Shown: one piece after another, positions 20,611 through 30,254 of the stretch | Numbering within the stretch: the stretch's first letter is position 1 | Layout of the letters: each line of letters starts with the position of its first letter | NCBI RefSeq assembly: GCF_015223065.1 | Contig: NZ_JADFBY010000005.1 | Span: 186,001-250,000 of the forward strand | From: Mucilaginibacter sp. JRF | GTDB lineage: Bacteria > Bacteroidota > Bacteroidia > Sphingobacteriales > Sphingobacteriaceae | Reading direction: 5' to 3' | Length of the DNA: 64,000 nucleotides | The notes under the pieces: model-generated | What the model was told of the DNA's origin: nothing | Seen by the model: only the letters and a program-made list of their open reading frames with translations | Databases searched by the model: none | Position numbers and translations under genes: made by a program

Positions 20611-21234
20611 ATGAGTTTCTCCAAGCCCAACATAAGAAATTTCGACTATGTGCAAATATGCTTGCATCGAACGTATGATGCGATTAATGAAATAAGAATT
20701 TTGTCAAAAGAGAGGCTTAATCATGCAGAGGTGAAGCTTATAGAACATGGCCCTTTAGTGAAATATGCCCGGGCATTACATTATGTATTTGTCCTTGAAT
20801 ATACCAAACTTTTCGAAGCAAAGAAAAAAGGGGAAAGTAGTCAACACTTGGCCAGTTTAGAAAAATTAAGTCATGCGATATTATATCATTTTGGATCAAA
20901 TTTTCAACCAACTCATGATATTGTGATAAAAAAGATAGATGAAATCCGAGAAACTGTATTCTTTAAAAAAATTCTAAAAGATAGAGATTCAAAGTATGCT
21001 CATAGTGATGCAAATGACATTAATCCATATTCATTCACTTCCTTTGACGATGATGATATCGATACTGCTTTGCATCATCTTGAACTAATTAAGATTATAA
21101 ATAGTTATTGTACATCGGCTTTCAAATTTGAATTCATCTTTGATCATGATGATGATCGTACTGATAATTTCATAGTTTTTCAATCAAAATACCAAGATTT
21201 CTATTTTAAAAACAGGAAATTTTCCGACCTATAA
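20611..21234 (+). CDS. HEPN-like protein, A/T-rich single gene
   Basis: 207 residues, mostly helical. The motif DRDSKYAHSD (R125, H131) fits the Rx4-6H signature of HEPN ribonucleases, in the style of AbiU2/AbiV-type abortive-infection proteins. The coding sequence is markedly more A/T-rich than the genes on both sides, which suggests acquisition. No toxin-antitoxin partner (MNT or other small gene) is seen next to it. It could be an RNA-cleaving defence or stress protein, or an inactive relative. HEPN assignment is by motif only. Confidence 0.55.
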   Translation: MSFSKPNIRNFDYVQICLHRTYDAINEIRILSKERLNHAEVKLIEHGPLVKYARALHYVFVLEYTKLFEAKKKGESSQHLASLEKLSHAILYHFGSNFQPTHDIVIKKIDEIRETVFFKKILKDRDSKYAHSDANDINPYSFTSFDDDDIDTALHHLELIKIINSYCTSAFKFEFIFDHDDDRTDNFIVFQSKYQDFYFKNRKFSDL

Positions 21235-21350
21235 ATACATACCACTCGGTGCCAAAGCCATAGATCTTTACTAAAGACAAGATTTTAATTCCGATACGAA
21301 ATGTCTTTAAGTTATCGCCATTAAAGACAATCTATTGTTTAACTCAATCA

Positions 21351-23744
21351 TCACTCCGACTTCAAACTCTTAACCGGATTAATAAGCGCCGCCTTTATGC
21401 TCTGGTAACTAACCGTTAGCAAAGTAATGCTTATGGCACCGGCGGCGGTGAGGGCAAATATCCACCATGATAGTTCGGCGTGGTATTGGTATTTCTGCAA
21501 CCAATCGCCCATGTTGTAATAGCCTATCGGTACGGCTATGGCTATCGAGATCACTACCAGCAATATAAAATCTGTCGACATTAAAACCCACAGGTTAAAT
21601 ACCGTCGCGCCCAATACCTTACGGATGCCCAGTTCCTTACTGCGCTGCTCGGCCATGAATGATGCCATGCCGAACAAGCCCATGCAGCTTATAAATATGG
21701 CCAGTATGGTGAAAAAGCCTGCCAGTTTGCCGGTACGCTCCTCGGTGGCGAATTTTTGGGCGTACTCCTCATCAGTAAACTTATAATCAAACGGACTACC
21801 CGGATCATATTCCTTAAACTTCGCTTCAACAGCGGCCAGGGCGTCATGCGTACCCATCTTAGGGTTCAGCCTTATAATAATATTGCCCGGGTAGTTCATC
21901 GGCACAAATAAGGCTGTTTTTACAGGGAGGTATGGCGATGTCATGATCATATCCTTAACCACGCCAATAACGGTGAGCTTTACATCATCGTTACTGATAA
22001 TTTCGCCCACGGCATGTTTAAAGCCCATGAATTTTGCCGAGGCCTCGTTGATTATAACAGCTGTTGAGTCCGACGCCTTGCCCGGGATGAAATCGCGCCC
22101 TTCGATGATCTTCCAGCCCGCGGTGTGGCCATAGGTAGGGCTTACGGTTATAAAAGCGAAATCATCCTGCATAGCTGCCGTTTTGCCGCGCCAGTTGTAG
22201 CCGCTTTGGTTGCTGAAAATACTCGTCATGGGGCTCATTGATTCGGCCATGTCGGTAATAACATGCTTTTGTATCAGCTCGTCGCGCACGGCATCAAAGT
22301 GCTTATGTATATCATCGGTATAAATATAAACCTGTACCAGGCCGGTGCGCTCATACCCAACCGGGCGATCTTTAGTGAATTGCACCTGCCTGAAAACTAC
22401 CAGGGTGCCAATTATCAGCGTTACAGACACCGTAAACTGCGCCACCACCAATATCTTGCGGGGCAATGCCGCAAACCGGCCTGCCTTAAAAGTACCCTTA
22501 AGCACCTTAACAGGCTGAAATGACGACAGGTAAAATGCCGGATAACTGCCCGCTACCAAACCGGTAAACAGGCTGAAGCCTAAACTTAATATCCAAAACA
22601 GCGGGTTAGCCCATGGCAGCGTTAATTGCTTACCCGCAACCAGGTTAAACCAGGGCAATACCATCATTACAATAACCAGCGAAAACATAAAAGCGATAAG
22701 GCTGATGAGTATGGCCTCGCTCAAAAACTGAACGATCAGCTGGGCACGCAGTGAGCCTACGGTTTTGCGGATGCCTACCTCTTTGGCCCGCTTTTCGGAA
22801 CGGGCGGTGCTCAGGTTCATGAAGTTGATGCAGGCCAGCAGCAGCACGAATATGCCTATCAGCCCAAACATTTTAACAAACTGGATATTGCCGCCGGTAT
22901 TTACGCCATCCTTAAACTCCGAATACAAATGCCACTTGCTCATGGGATGCAGAAAAACAGCCGGCTTGAACGATGCACCCACCAGATCGCCCTGCTCTTT
23001 CAGGTATTTCATCCTGATGTTTTTTATCTGCTTGTTAAACTTATCAACATCAACCCCATCCTTAAGTTGAGCGAATACCTGGAACGAGTTATTACCCCAT
23101 TGTGTAGCCGCCCTTTTTAACCAGGGCTCGGTAGTTATGTACAGATCCCAGGGGGCTATCAATTCCAGATCGTGCAATGAGGTATTCGATGGCATATCCT
23201 CATAAACACCGCTAACCTTAACAGCATACTTGTTGTTAAGCTTCAGCATTTTAAACATAGGGTCTGCATCACCAAAGAGGGATTTGGCCAGCCGCTGCGA
23301 TATTATTATAGATGATGGATCTTTCAACCCATCCCGATTACCCTTAACCATTTTGAGGCTCAGTATCTCGGTTATTTCGGCCTGTATGTAGTTGCCCTGG
23401 GCCAACAGCTTTTTATCGCCAAAGGTTACCGTATAGTTTGATGGCCAGCTGGCCAATGCTACGTTCTTAAAAACATCTTTGTAATCGCTCCTGAAAAGCG
23501 TACCTAACGGCATCGGCACGGCATTTTGTGTACCCGTTGTGCCATTTATGGTTTGATGCTGTAGTACCTGAACTACGTTATCATAATTATCGTGATACTT
23601 ATCATAGTTAAGTTCATCCCATATCCATATACCAATAAGCATGGCCACGCCAATACCCACGGCAAGGCCGGTTACATTTATAAAGGTATGCGCCTTATTT
23701 TTCAATAGGTTGCGCCAGGCTATTTTAATATAATTTTTAAGCAT
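21351..23744 (-). CDS. FtsX/MacB-type ABC transporter permease
   Basis: A 797-residue permease with the typical start MLKNYIKIAWRNLLKNKAHTFINVTGLAVG. A large periplasmic MacB-like region is followed by a first FtsX domain around 280-440 (ARSEKRAKEVGIRKTVGS), a second periplasmic part, and a second FtsX domain at the C-terminus (EQRSKELGIRKVLGAT). About eight membrane helices. It belongs to the Bacteroidota group thought to export peptides or antimicrobials or to act mechanically. No ATPase gene is adjacent in this window. Confidence 0.9.
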   Translation of the reverse strand: MLKNYIKIAWRNLLKNKAHTFINVTGLAVGIGVAMLIGIWIWDELNYDKYHDNYDNVVQVLQHQTINGTTGTQNAVPMPLGTLFRSDYKDVFKNVALASWPSNYTVTFGDKKLLAQGNYIQAEITEILSLKMVKGNRDGLKDPSSIIISQRLAKSLFGDADPMFKMLKLNNKYAVKVSGVYEDMPSNTSLHDLELIAPWDLYITTEPWLKRAATQWGNNSFQVFAQLKDGVDVDKFNKQIKNIRMKYLKEQGDLVGASFKPAVFLHPMSKWHLYSEFKDGVNTGGNIQFVKMFGLIGIFVLLLACINFMNLSTARSEKRAKEVGIRKTVGSLRAQLIVQFLSEAILISLIAFMFSLVIVMMVLPWFNLVAGKQLTLPWANPLFWILSLGFSLFTGLVAGSYPAFYLSSFQPVKVLKGTFKAGRFAALPRKILVVAQFTVSVTLIIGTLVVFRQVQFTKDRPVGYERTGLVQVYIYTDDIHKHFDAVRDELIQKHVITDMAESMSPMTSIFSNQSGYNWRGKTAAMQDDFAFITVSPTYGHTAGWKIIEGRDFIPGKASDSTAVIINEASAKFMGFKHAVGEIISNDDVKLTVIGVVKDMIMTSPYLPVKTALFVPMNYPGNIIIRLNPKMGTHDALAAVEAKFKEYDPGSPFDYKFTDEEYAQKFATEERTGKLAGFFTILAIFISCMGLFGMASFMAEQRSKELGIRKVLGATVFNLWVLMSTDFILLVVISIAIAVPIGYYNMGDWLQKYQYHAELSWWIFALTAAGAISITLLTVSYQSIKAALINPVKSLKSE

Positions 23745-23870
23745 AGGATGTTTTGCTTAAGGGTGATAATGTTACTCAGTTACTCACCAATGTTTTAACC
23801 AAGCGAATGCCAAATGTTAAAACGCAATGAAAATCAATAAGTTATATAAAATTAAAAATAATCAGGCGTT

Positions 23871-23899
23871 CGTTATCGAACAATTTATGTTCGATAACG
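23871..23899. repeat. 11-bp perfect inverted repeat upstream of the GH84 gene
   Basis: The arms CGTTATCGAAC and GTTCGATAACG are separated by the 7 bases AATTTAT. It sits in the 373-bp spacer (23745-24117) between the divergent FtsX-type permease and GH84 genes and could be an operator or a small transcript hairpin. I see no convincing gene in this spacer. Confidence 0.5.
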
Positions 23900-24117
23900 T
23901 ACCGCCGGGCAAGGCTTTATACTGGCCGATAAGTATTATTAATTCTCCACGAAAAAGCGATCGTTTATCATTAAAGATCGTGCTTTTTAGTACGAAAACA
24001 TCGGCGCTAAGCTAAAAAAGTATTATAATAGCGGTTTGTAACCTCAATGGGATGCATAGTTTACCGGTATAGGCCAAATAATGGTTTATTAACGCTAATA
24101 TTTTTTAAAAACGATCA

Positions 24118-26058
24118 ATGAATAAGTTATTTACTTGTGTAGCCCTGCTTATGCTGGGTGTTGGCACATCCTTCGCGCAAATGGGGCAAACTCCGGGTGC
24201 ACCGGTAACGCTGCCTATGCTATTTCCAACTCCGCAATCGATTGAGCTGGGTAAGGGAGCCATGGTTTTAGGCCGATCAACCACGCTGATAATTGCCCCC
24301 GGCACCGAAACCGGTACGGTTGATCTGGTACGTGCCGCCCTTAGATTGGCAGGGGTAAAAACTATTACTACGGCGCAAAAGTTGCCTTCGGTTACTGATG
24401 GTATTTATGTAGTAATTGGCACAGTTAAATCAGCAGCGGTTAACGATGCCCTAAAACAAAGCGGCACCGCTATAGATAACCATACCGAAGGGTATACCAT
24501 AACCAGCATAGCCAAGGGCAACGGCGGTATTATTACCCTTGCGGGGCACGATGCTGATGGCTTGTTTCACGCGGTGCAAACCCTGCGCCAGTTGGTACAG
24601 CGTTCGGTTATTCCGGCATTGGTAATTCAGGATCATCCGGCTATGCCTATACGTGGCACCATTGAAGGTTTTTACGGCGCGCCGTGGACCATGGAGAACC
24701 GCAGCAAACACCTCGACTTTTTAGCCGGTGTTAAGGCCAACACTTATGTATACAGCCCTAAAGACGACCCTTATGCCCGCGACCGCTGGCGCGAGGATTA
24801 TCCGAAGAACACCCTTGCCGAGCTGGGCAAACTGGTAGCAACGGCACAGCGTAACCATATCAACTTTGTTTATGCTGTATCACCGGGACCAACGGTTTGT
24901 TTTTCTGACCCTGCTGAGCTGAAACTGATAGAGCGTAAGTTCGAAGCATTACGTTCGATAGGGGTACACAACTTTTATGTAGCCCTTGATGATATAGAAT
25001 ATACCAAATGGAATTGCGATAAGGATAAAGCCGCCTTTGGCGAGCCAGGCGCCGAAGCGGCGGGTGTGGCGCAAGCCAAATTCCTGAACGCGGTGCAGGC
25101 AAGCCTTAACGCGCACGACCCAAAGGCTCAGCCCCTCATTATGGTACCTACCGAGTATTACGATGCTAAGGAAAGTCCCTACAAGGCATCCCTGCGCAAA
25201 CACCTCGATCCTAAGATAGTGGTACAATGGACCGGCACCGACGTGGTGCCACCAGCCATAGCCACTACAGATGCCCAGGCGGCAACAAAGGCTTTCGGCC
25301 GTAAAACATTGTTGTGGGATAACTACCCGGTTAACGACTATGCCCAAACCACCGGCCGCCTACTGCTTGCACCCTACACCCGCCGCGAAGCGGGATTAGC
25401 TGAAGGTTTAAGCGGCATTCTATCTAACCCGATGAATCAGGAAGCTGCAAGTCGCCCGGCTGTGACCGGTGTTGTGGCCTTTGCCTGGAATGATAAGGCT
25501 TATGATGCTAACCGCACCTGGCATTTTTCGGCACGTGAACTGGCCGGTGGCGATCAACGCACTACCGCCGCCCTGCTTACCTTTTTTGATACGCAGCACA
25601 TAGCGCCAACTTTTGGCAACCAGCCTTGGCAGGAGCAGGCCCCGCGCCTGAAAGCCACGCTTGATGCCGTGCGCGAAGCCATTGCCGGCGGCGATGCAGC
25701 CACCCGCAAACAAGCCATTGCCAATCTGGTAAAATGTGCTGATGATTTGGCCGCTGCATCAGATGTTATCCGTTCGGGCGTTGTTGACCCGGCTTTCGCG
25801 CAGGAAGCACGCCCGTGGTTGGATGCCCTGCAATTATGGGGCAGAGCCTTACAGCTAACCGCCGCAGGCCTTAACGCCGCCGACCAAAGCAGTCCGGCCG
25901 CTATACGTTACTTTGCCACAGCCAAAAAACTGGCTGCCGAAGCCGCGGCGATCCAATCCATTAAAGGCGCAACCCGCTTTGATGGCCCGATAAAAATTGC
26001 CGATGGCGTATTAGATACTTTTGTAGCTGATGCCCCGAAATTGATAGCTGTTGAATAA
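24118..26058 (+). CDS. Secreted GH84 beta-N-acetylglucosaminidase
   Basis: 646 residues with a signal peptide (MNKLFTCVALLMLGVGTSFAQ). An N-terminal GH20b-like domain (about 30-175) is followed by a GH84 catalytic barrel starting at RGTIEGFYGAPWTMENR. The catalytic aspartate pair appears as VALDDIE near residue 285. A helical C-terminal part (about 470-640) is as in bacterial O-GlcNAcase homologues. It should remove terminal beta-linked GlcNAc from glycans or glycoproteins in the periplasm. Single gene; the terminator at 26091 follows. Confidence 0.92.
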   Translation: MNKLFTCVALLMLGVGTSFAQMGQTPGAPVTLPMLFPTPQSIELGKGAMVLGRSTTLIIAPGTETGTVDLVRAALRLAGVKTITTAQKLPSVTDGIYVVIGTVKSAAVNDALKQSGTAIDNHTEGYTITSIAKGNGGIITLAGHDADGLFHAVQTLRQLVQRSVIPALVIQDHPAMPIRGTIEGFYGAPWTMENRSKHLDFLAGVKANTYVYSPKDDPYARDRWREDYPKNTLAELGKLVATAQRNHINFVYAVSPGPTVCFSDPAELKLIERKFEALRSIGVHNFYVALDDIEYTKWNCDKDKAAFGEPGAEAAGVAQAKFLNAVQASLNAHDPKAQPLIMVPTEYYDAKESPYKASLRKHLDPKIVVQWTGTDVVPPAIATTDAQAATKAFGRKTLLWDNYPVNDYAQTTGRLLLAPYTRREAGLAEGLSGILSNPMNQEAASRPAVTGVVAFAWNDKAYDANRTWHFSARELAGGDQRTTAALLTFFDTQHIAPTFGNQPWQEQAPRLKATLDAVREAIAGGDAATRKQAIANLVKCADDLAAASDVIRSGVVDPAFAQEARPWLDALQLWGRALQLTAAGLNAADQSSPAAIRYFATAKKLAAEAAAIQSIKGATRFDGPIKIADGVLDTFVADAPKLIAVE

Positions 26059-26090
26059 TGATCTTAACAGCGACGAGATAAAAAAAGAAA

Positions 26091-26117
26091 AGCCCGGAAA
26101 ATGTCCGGGCTTTTTTT
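26091..26117. terminator. Intrinsic terminator after the GH84 gene
   Basis: The stem AGCCCGGA (26091-26098) and TCCGGGCT (26104-26111) has a 5-base loop, a run of T on its right and a run of A on its left. It can work in both directions, serving the GH84 gene on the plus strand and the minus-strand fic (or, before integration, the tRNA-Ala) transcript. Confidence 0.85.
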
Positions 26118-26129
26118 GTGGAGAATATC
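26113..26129. repeat. Short tRNA-Ala 3'-end scar (outermost attachment remnant)
   Basis: The 17 bases here are identical to 27432-27448. The last 12 (GTGGAGAATATC) equal the 3' end of the tRNA-Ala gene at 54920-54931, in the same orientation. As at the other copies, a terminator follows in the minus direction. I read it as the original or an older tRNA 3' end displaced by integrations. Confidence 0.6.
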
Positions 26130-26154
26130 ATTCAAGTACATCAAATATAACATT

Positions 26155-27255
26155 CTACAATTCTACGATCCGATAAGATGTACTTCGACCTCCGCCTGTT
26201 TCTTTCTCCAATATGCCTTTCTCTATCAGATCCTGAATATCTCTTAACGCAGTGTCGGGAGAACTCTTTGTCATCTTAGCCCACTTGCTACTGGTTAGCT
26301 TTCCATAAAACTCATCCAATAAGGAGGTGATCATCTGTTGCTGGCGGCTATTAAATACAGTTTCTCTATGTTTATCCCAAAAACGGGTTCTCATCGCAAC
26401 GGCCGATAATGTTTCTTCAGTATGCTCCATAGCAAAATAAAGGCAGTCTAAGAACCACTTAATCCAAGGTGTAATATCCAGGCTACCCTTTTGCGTTGCT
26501 TCGAGTATTTGATAATAAGCCGCTTTTTCCCTCATAATCTGTGCAGACATGCTGTAGAACCGCTGTGATGTTCCATCCGCCCGTGCGAGCAACATGTCGG
26601 TAATAGCCCGCGTTATACGACCATTACCATCGTCAAATGGATGTATAGTTACAAACCATAAATGCGCTATGGCTGCTTTCAACACCGCATCAGTATTAGT
26701 TTCAGTATTGAGCCATTGTAAAAACATATCCATTTCAGCAGATAGCCGCTCTGCCTCGGGTGCTTCAAAATGAACTTTTTCCTTACCCATGGCACCCGAT
26801 ACAACCTGCATAGGTCCAGCCTCGGGACTGCGCCAGTCTGCGACAGTAATCTTATGCATACCGCTTCTTCCCGTTGGGAATAGAGCAGCATGCCAATCAA
26901 ATAAGCGATCTGCTGTTAAATCATCAGTATATTTCTGAGTCGCATCCAGCATCATCTCTACTACGCCATCTACGTTCCGATCAGCGGGTACAGCGCCTGC
27001 TATTTCGATACCTAATCTTCGGGCTATGGAAGACCTCACCTGGTCACTATTTAATTTTTCTCCTTCTATCTCACTGGATTTGGTAACATCCAGCGTCAGC
27101 GTATCTAACAGTGTGTTTTCCTTGAGTTTAAAACCTACTGAACTCATCATTCCTAAAATTTGCCCCTGCCGATGTCTTACTTCCCCCAAACGAACAAATA
27201 TGGCTTCAGTATCCCACGTAAAAGATGGCCAACTTTTTAATTGATGTATATACAT
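26155..27255 (-). CDS. Fic-family protein with C-terminal winged helix (copy 1)
   Basis: 366 residues. An N-terminal DUF4172-like segment carries the inhibitory motif SSEIEG (S60-G65), which marks a class II self-inhibited Fic enzyme. The Fic core has the active site HPFDDGNGR (H205-R213), complete for AMP or other NMP transfer to protein hydroxyls. A C-terminal winged-helix domain includes DTALRDIQDLIEKGILEKE. It is about 90% identical to the copy at 32103-33200. It lies just outside the island, between two tRNA-Ala scars, and has a palindromic site upstream. Confidence 0.93.
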   Translation of the reverse strand: MYIHQLKSWPSFTWDTEAIFVRLGEVRHRQGQILGMMSSVGFKLKENTLLDTLTLDVTKSSEIEGEKLNSDQVRSSIARRLGIEIAGAVPADRNVDGVVEMMLDATQKYTDDLTADRLFDWHAALFPTGRSGMHKITVADWRSPEAGPMQVVSGAMGKEKVHFEAPEAERLSAEMDMFLQWLNTETNTDAVLKAAIAHLWFVTIHPFDDGNGRITRAITDMLLARADGTSQRFYSMSAQIMREKAAYYQILEATQKGSLDITPWIKWFLDCLYFAMEHTEETLSAVAMRTRFWDKHRETVFNSRQQQMITSLLDEFYGKLTSSKWAKMTKSSPDTALRDIQDLIEKGILEKETGGGRSTSYRIVEL

Positions 27256-27287
27256 GAGTTATGGTCTATGCAGTAAATATATCTATT

Positions 27288-27330
27288 ATTCTCCGCAAAT
27301 TTGCGGAGAATATGCTTTGTATTCTCCGCA
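27288..27330. promoter_or_regulatory. Palindromic operator candidate upstream of fic copy 1
   Basis: A perfect 24-bp palindrome at 27288-27311 (half-site ATTCTCCGCAAA) lies 32 bp upstream of the fic start. A further half-site ATTCTCCGCA is at 27321-27330. The same arrangement recurs before fic copy 2. Binding by the winged-helix domain of the Fic protein is an inference. Confidence 0.6.
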
Positions 27331-27393
27331 TGTAGTTACATAAACATATCTAAGGAATTGCTCGACCTCAAAATAAACGGTTGAAATGAGCAT

Positions 27394-27422
27394 AAAAAAA
27401 GCATCTACTGATTAGTAGATGC
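27394..27422 (-). terminator. Terminator behind the truncated tRNA-Ala copy
   Basis: The stem GCATCTACT / AGTAGATGC with a 4-base loop (27401-27422) is followed on the minus strand by seven T (27394-27400). It is a diverged twin of the terminator of the intact tRNA at 54882-54910; both share the flank AGCATAAAAAAAGCAT. Confidence 0.8.
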
Positions 27423-27436
27423 TCATGATTATTTTT

Positions 27437-27480
27437 GTGGAGAATATCGGAGTCGAACCGATGACCTCTTGCATGCCATG
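27437..27480. repeat. Left attachment site (truncated tRNA-Ala copy)
   Basis: 44 bases identical to 54920-54963. This copy contains the T arm, variable region and 3' anticodon arm only; it lacks the D arm and 5' acceptor strand, so it cannot be a functional tRNA. Confidence 0.9.
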
Positions 27481-27686
27481 GGCTAATTGATCAATTTAAG
27501 ATGGTTTTAAATAGTATTCAAAAAGCACAATATCAGATATTTAAGAGGTTTTTTAGTGTTGAAAATTCGCTTCTTTAAATCAACTTTAACTATCTTTGTT
27601 TTCTCAGGCGTTTATCTCAAACAGTGAATGATAAACCTCTTGCAATGCGGTTTGCTTGCCAGCTTATTTATAATTTTCTAATCGCT

Positions 27687-28946
27687 ATGGAAATAGCAAT
27701 TAAACCCATTCTTTGGACGTACAGAGAAATATTAGAAACTGAAAAAAATTACATTATTGGCGAACATGAGGTAAGGATACGGTTAACTCAAAACCGAATA
27801 TCTAAGTACATCACAACAGGCTATAGTAGTTCAGTTAAAAATTGGGATGCCAAGACCGGTTACCCCAAATCAAGTCACCCTCATCATATCGAATTAATAT
27901 CCAGGATAAAGAAAATCCTCGATGACATTGATTTTGAAATTAAATCAGCAGAGAAGATGGGGCGGCCGATTACGCATGTAGAAATCAAGGCACGCTTAAC
28001 GAGCCAATCAACGCAGCCAGCAGCAGCCATTGGTAAGCCCAATAAAATTTTGGCTTATATTAAACATCTTGTCGACTATTATGATTCTGTTGATAATCCC
28101 GGTTATGCTAATGTATTCTATAACGGCAGACTTACTATTAAGAAACTCTTGAAAGGCAAGGATAAAATGTTTGTTGCCTTTACGAAAGCGGATCATGAAG
28201 CGTATGAAAAGCAGATATCAGGTACTTCAGAATCAACACAAAGTCATTACCTGCGGACTTATTACCGGATATGGAACCTTGCTATAAAGGACGGGTTGGT
28301 GACGGTCAATCACCACCCCAAAAGCTTCATTAATTTTAAAGCTTATAAACGTATCCGGACAAAGAAACGCTCGATCAAATCGGACTATTGGGAACGGATC
28401 ATGAAACTAAAGCTTGCAAAAGACACCAGGATGTACCGTTCTCATTTGCTTATGCAATTCATGTATTACTCAAGAGGCATGAATTTTAATGACATGCTTA
28501 AGCTAAAGAAAGAGCAGTTTGTTAATGATGGAATTCAATACAGACGTTCGAAAAACAAGCGGCAATATGATTTTGAATTACATCCGAAAGCTGTTGATGT
28601 CATCAATACCTTCGAAATCTATTTTGAACAATCGGATGCCGGGTATATCTTCCCTTTTATTATGACAGAGCATAATACGGCGAGAAAGATCGATACCAGA
28701 ATTGATTCGGCTTTGAAAGATTTTAATGAAGACTCGCAAGCGATGGCAGAAGCTGTGGGCTGGAAAAAGCGATTTACATCAAACGCTTTGAGGCACGGTT
28801 TCGCCAGTCACTTAAACGAGAAAAATGTTGATATCAAAATAATCCAGGACGCATTGGGTCATGAAACGCAAATTCAAACCCGGGTTTATCTGGACGATAT
28901 TGATGACAGCGTTATTGCTAAGGCGATAAGAGAAGCATTAAAATGA
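27687..28946 (+). CDS. Tyrosine-type site-specific integrase
   Basis: 419 residues from the ATG at 27687. The open frame extends to 27624, but the upstream part reads poorly. The N-terminal Bacteroidota-style arm-binding and SAM-like domains (about 1-200) precede a catalytic domain. It shows the first arginine in YYSRGMNF (about 262), ALRHGFASHL (about 367), LGHE (about 391) and the nucleophile tyrosine in TRVYLDD (about 400). It is adjacent to the left 44-bp repeat and points into the island, the normal place for the enzyme that recombines with the tRNA-Ala site. Confidence 0.93.
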   Translation: MEIAIKPILWTYREILETEKNYIIGEHEVRIRLTQNRISKYITTGYSSSVKNWDAKTGYPKSSHPHHIELISRIKKILDDIDFEIKSAEKMGRPITHVEIKARLTSQSTQPAAAIGKPNKILAYIKHLVDYYDSVDNPGYANVFYNGRLTIKKLLKGKDKMFVAFTKADHEAYEKQISGTSESTQSHYLRTYYRIWNLAIKDGLVTVNHHPKSFINFKAYKRIRTKKRSIKSDYWERIMKLKLAKDTRMYRSHLLMQFMYYSRGMNFNDMLKLKKEQFVNDGIQYRRSKNKRQYDFELHPKAVDVINTFEIYFEQSDAGYIFPFIMTEHNTARKIDTRIDSALKDFNEDSQAMAEAVGWKKRFTSNALRHGFASHLNEKNVDIKIIQDALGHETQIQTRVYLDDIDDSVIAKAIREALK

Positions 28947-29096
28947 TTAAAACACCTGATAGAGGTGTTGACTGGATAGGAATTAATATTGAGCTAAATG
29001 ATCTATTCTTGCTTGTAAGTCTATTTATGGGCAAGAATAGATTATAGTGATTTAAGTGATAGCCTCTTGTTGAACATATAAACCGCGCCTTTGAAC

Positions 29097-30170
29097 TTAA
29101 TAAAGTTTTTCTTCTAATTGGTCTTTCCAAATGACTAAACCTTTTTCGTCTGAATAATCATGGACTATACGGCTAAAGTTTTCCGGGTTGGATTCTAAAT
29201 AGTCTTGGCGGCCTTTACTTCTGATAACTCCCAGTAGTCTATCTATTTTCTTTAGTTCCTTTTCCAATTCATTAGCAGATCTTTCAATATGCCATATGTA
29301 GGTTGCTTCTTCGGTATCCAGTGTTTCCCATATTACGTGATATTGTTGTTCTCCTGAAAGCAGGAATACAAACGAAAAGGGCTCTAATACAAATCTCAGT
29401 TTGAGGATATGACGCTCATGTATTGTGGAAAGGTAGCGGAGTTGACGATGATGCTTATATTTTTTGAGCTCCAATATATTTTCAAGCAGGTCTTCCTCAG
29501 AAGGGTAAAAAAGTTGTTCTTGTCCTTTTTGTAATTGTTGTACGTCTAACAAATTTTCTTCGGACGAAGAAACACCCTTAATGATATCTTTACTTAAAAA
29601 CCTGAATTTTACGCTCTCAATGACCTCTTTGTTTATCTTATCAATATCACTAGACATCGCGGATTTAAATATCAGCCTGTTATTTTGAAATGTAGCCCGG
29701 ATATTAATTTTGACACTATCCCTTTTGAGCAATCGCTTAAAATAAAGCTTAAGTACAGTGAATTCCGGTCTGATATTTATATTCTCAATCTCGAATTCGA
29801 TCGCTTTATTGTTGAAGTTTGCAATATGCCATTTGAAAGCTATCAAGCCAAACCTGAACTCCAGATTTTCAATGGCGACTTCTATTTGTTCATTAATTTG
29901 AAGATCTGCTGTTTCGCTTTTATCCGCCGGGGTTATCAAGCCATCTTTGTCGAACTTTTTATAATGTGTATCCCGCTTCTTAAATAGCCGCTCAAGGTAG
30001 GCTATCCTGTGGTCACGGTAATCATAAATGATCGGGGCTATTTCTGAGCGTTGGACCCTGCCGATGTATTGGATCAGCTTTCCCTCAAAGGCAAAGGGAT
30101 AAACCAAAAACAAGCATTCAATATTTTGTATATCTGTTCCCTCTCCAAAATATTGGCCTGTTGTGATCAA
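29097..30170 (-). pseudogene. C-terminal part of TOTE-type primase-helicase, cut off by an in-frame TAG
   Basis: This is the second helicase lobe and C-terminal region of the gene whose N-terminal part is at 30255-32075. It opens with helicase motif V/VI-like text (TTGQYFGEGTDIQNIE, IQYIGRVQR). Reading straight through from the upstream part, the frame is the same and the only interruption is one TAG at 30255-30257; the 28 codons between the TAG and the TTG at 30168-30170 are all sense. The rest (about 100-357) is a helical region without motifs I know. It could be translated separately from the internal TTG, but more likely the gene is broken or the stop is a sequencing error. Confidence 0.75.
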
Positions 30171-30254
30171 TACCTGAAAATCCCCCTTTTTGATAGCTGT
30201 CCATTTGGCTTTCTTACTTAAATCAGAATCCTCACCGCTTAACGATATTGTATC

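Noticed and set aside
23827..24015. 62-codon plus-strand ORF between the permease and GH84 genes
   Set aside because: It contains the inverted repeat at 23871-23899, has no family resemblance and no supporting context.
27437..27480. Second functional tRNA-Ala
   Set aside because: Only the 3' part is present. The D arm, 5' anticodon strand and acceptor 5' strand are missing.
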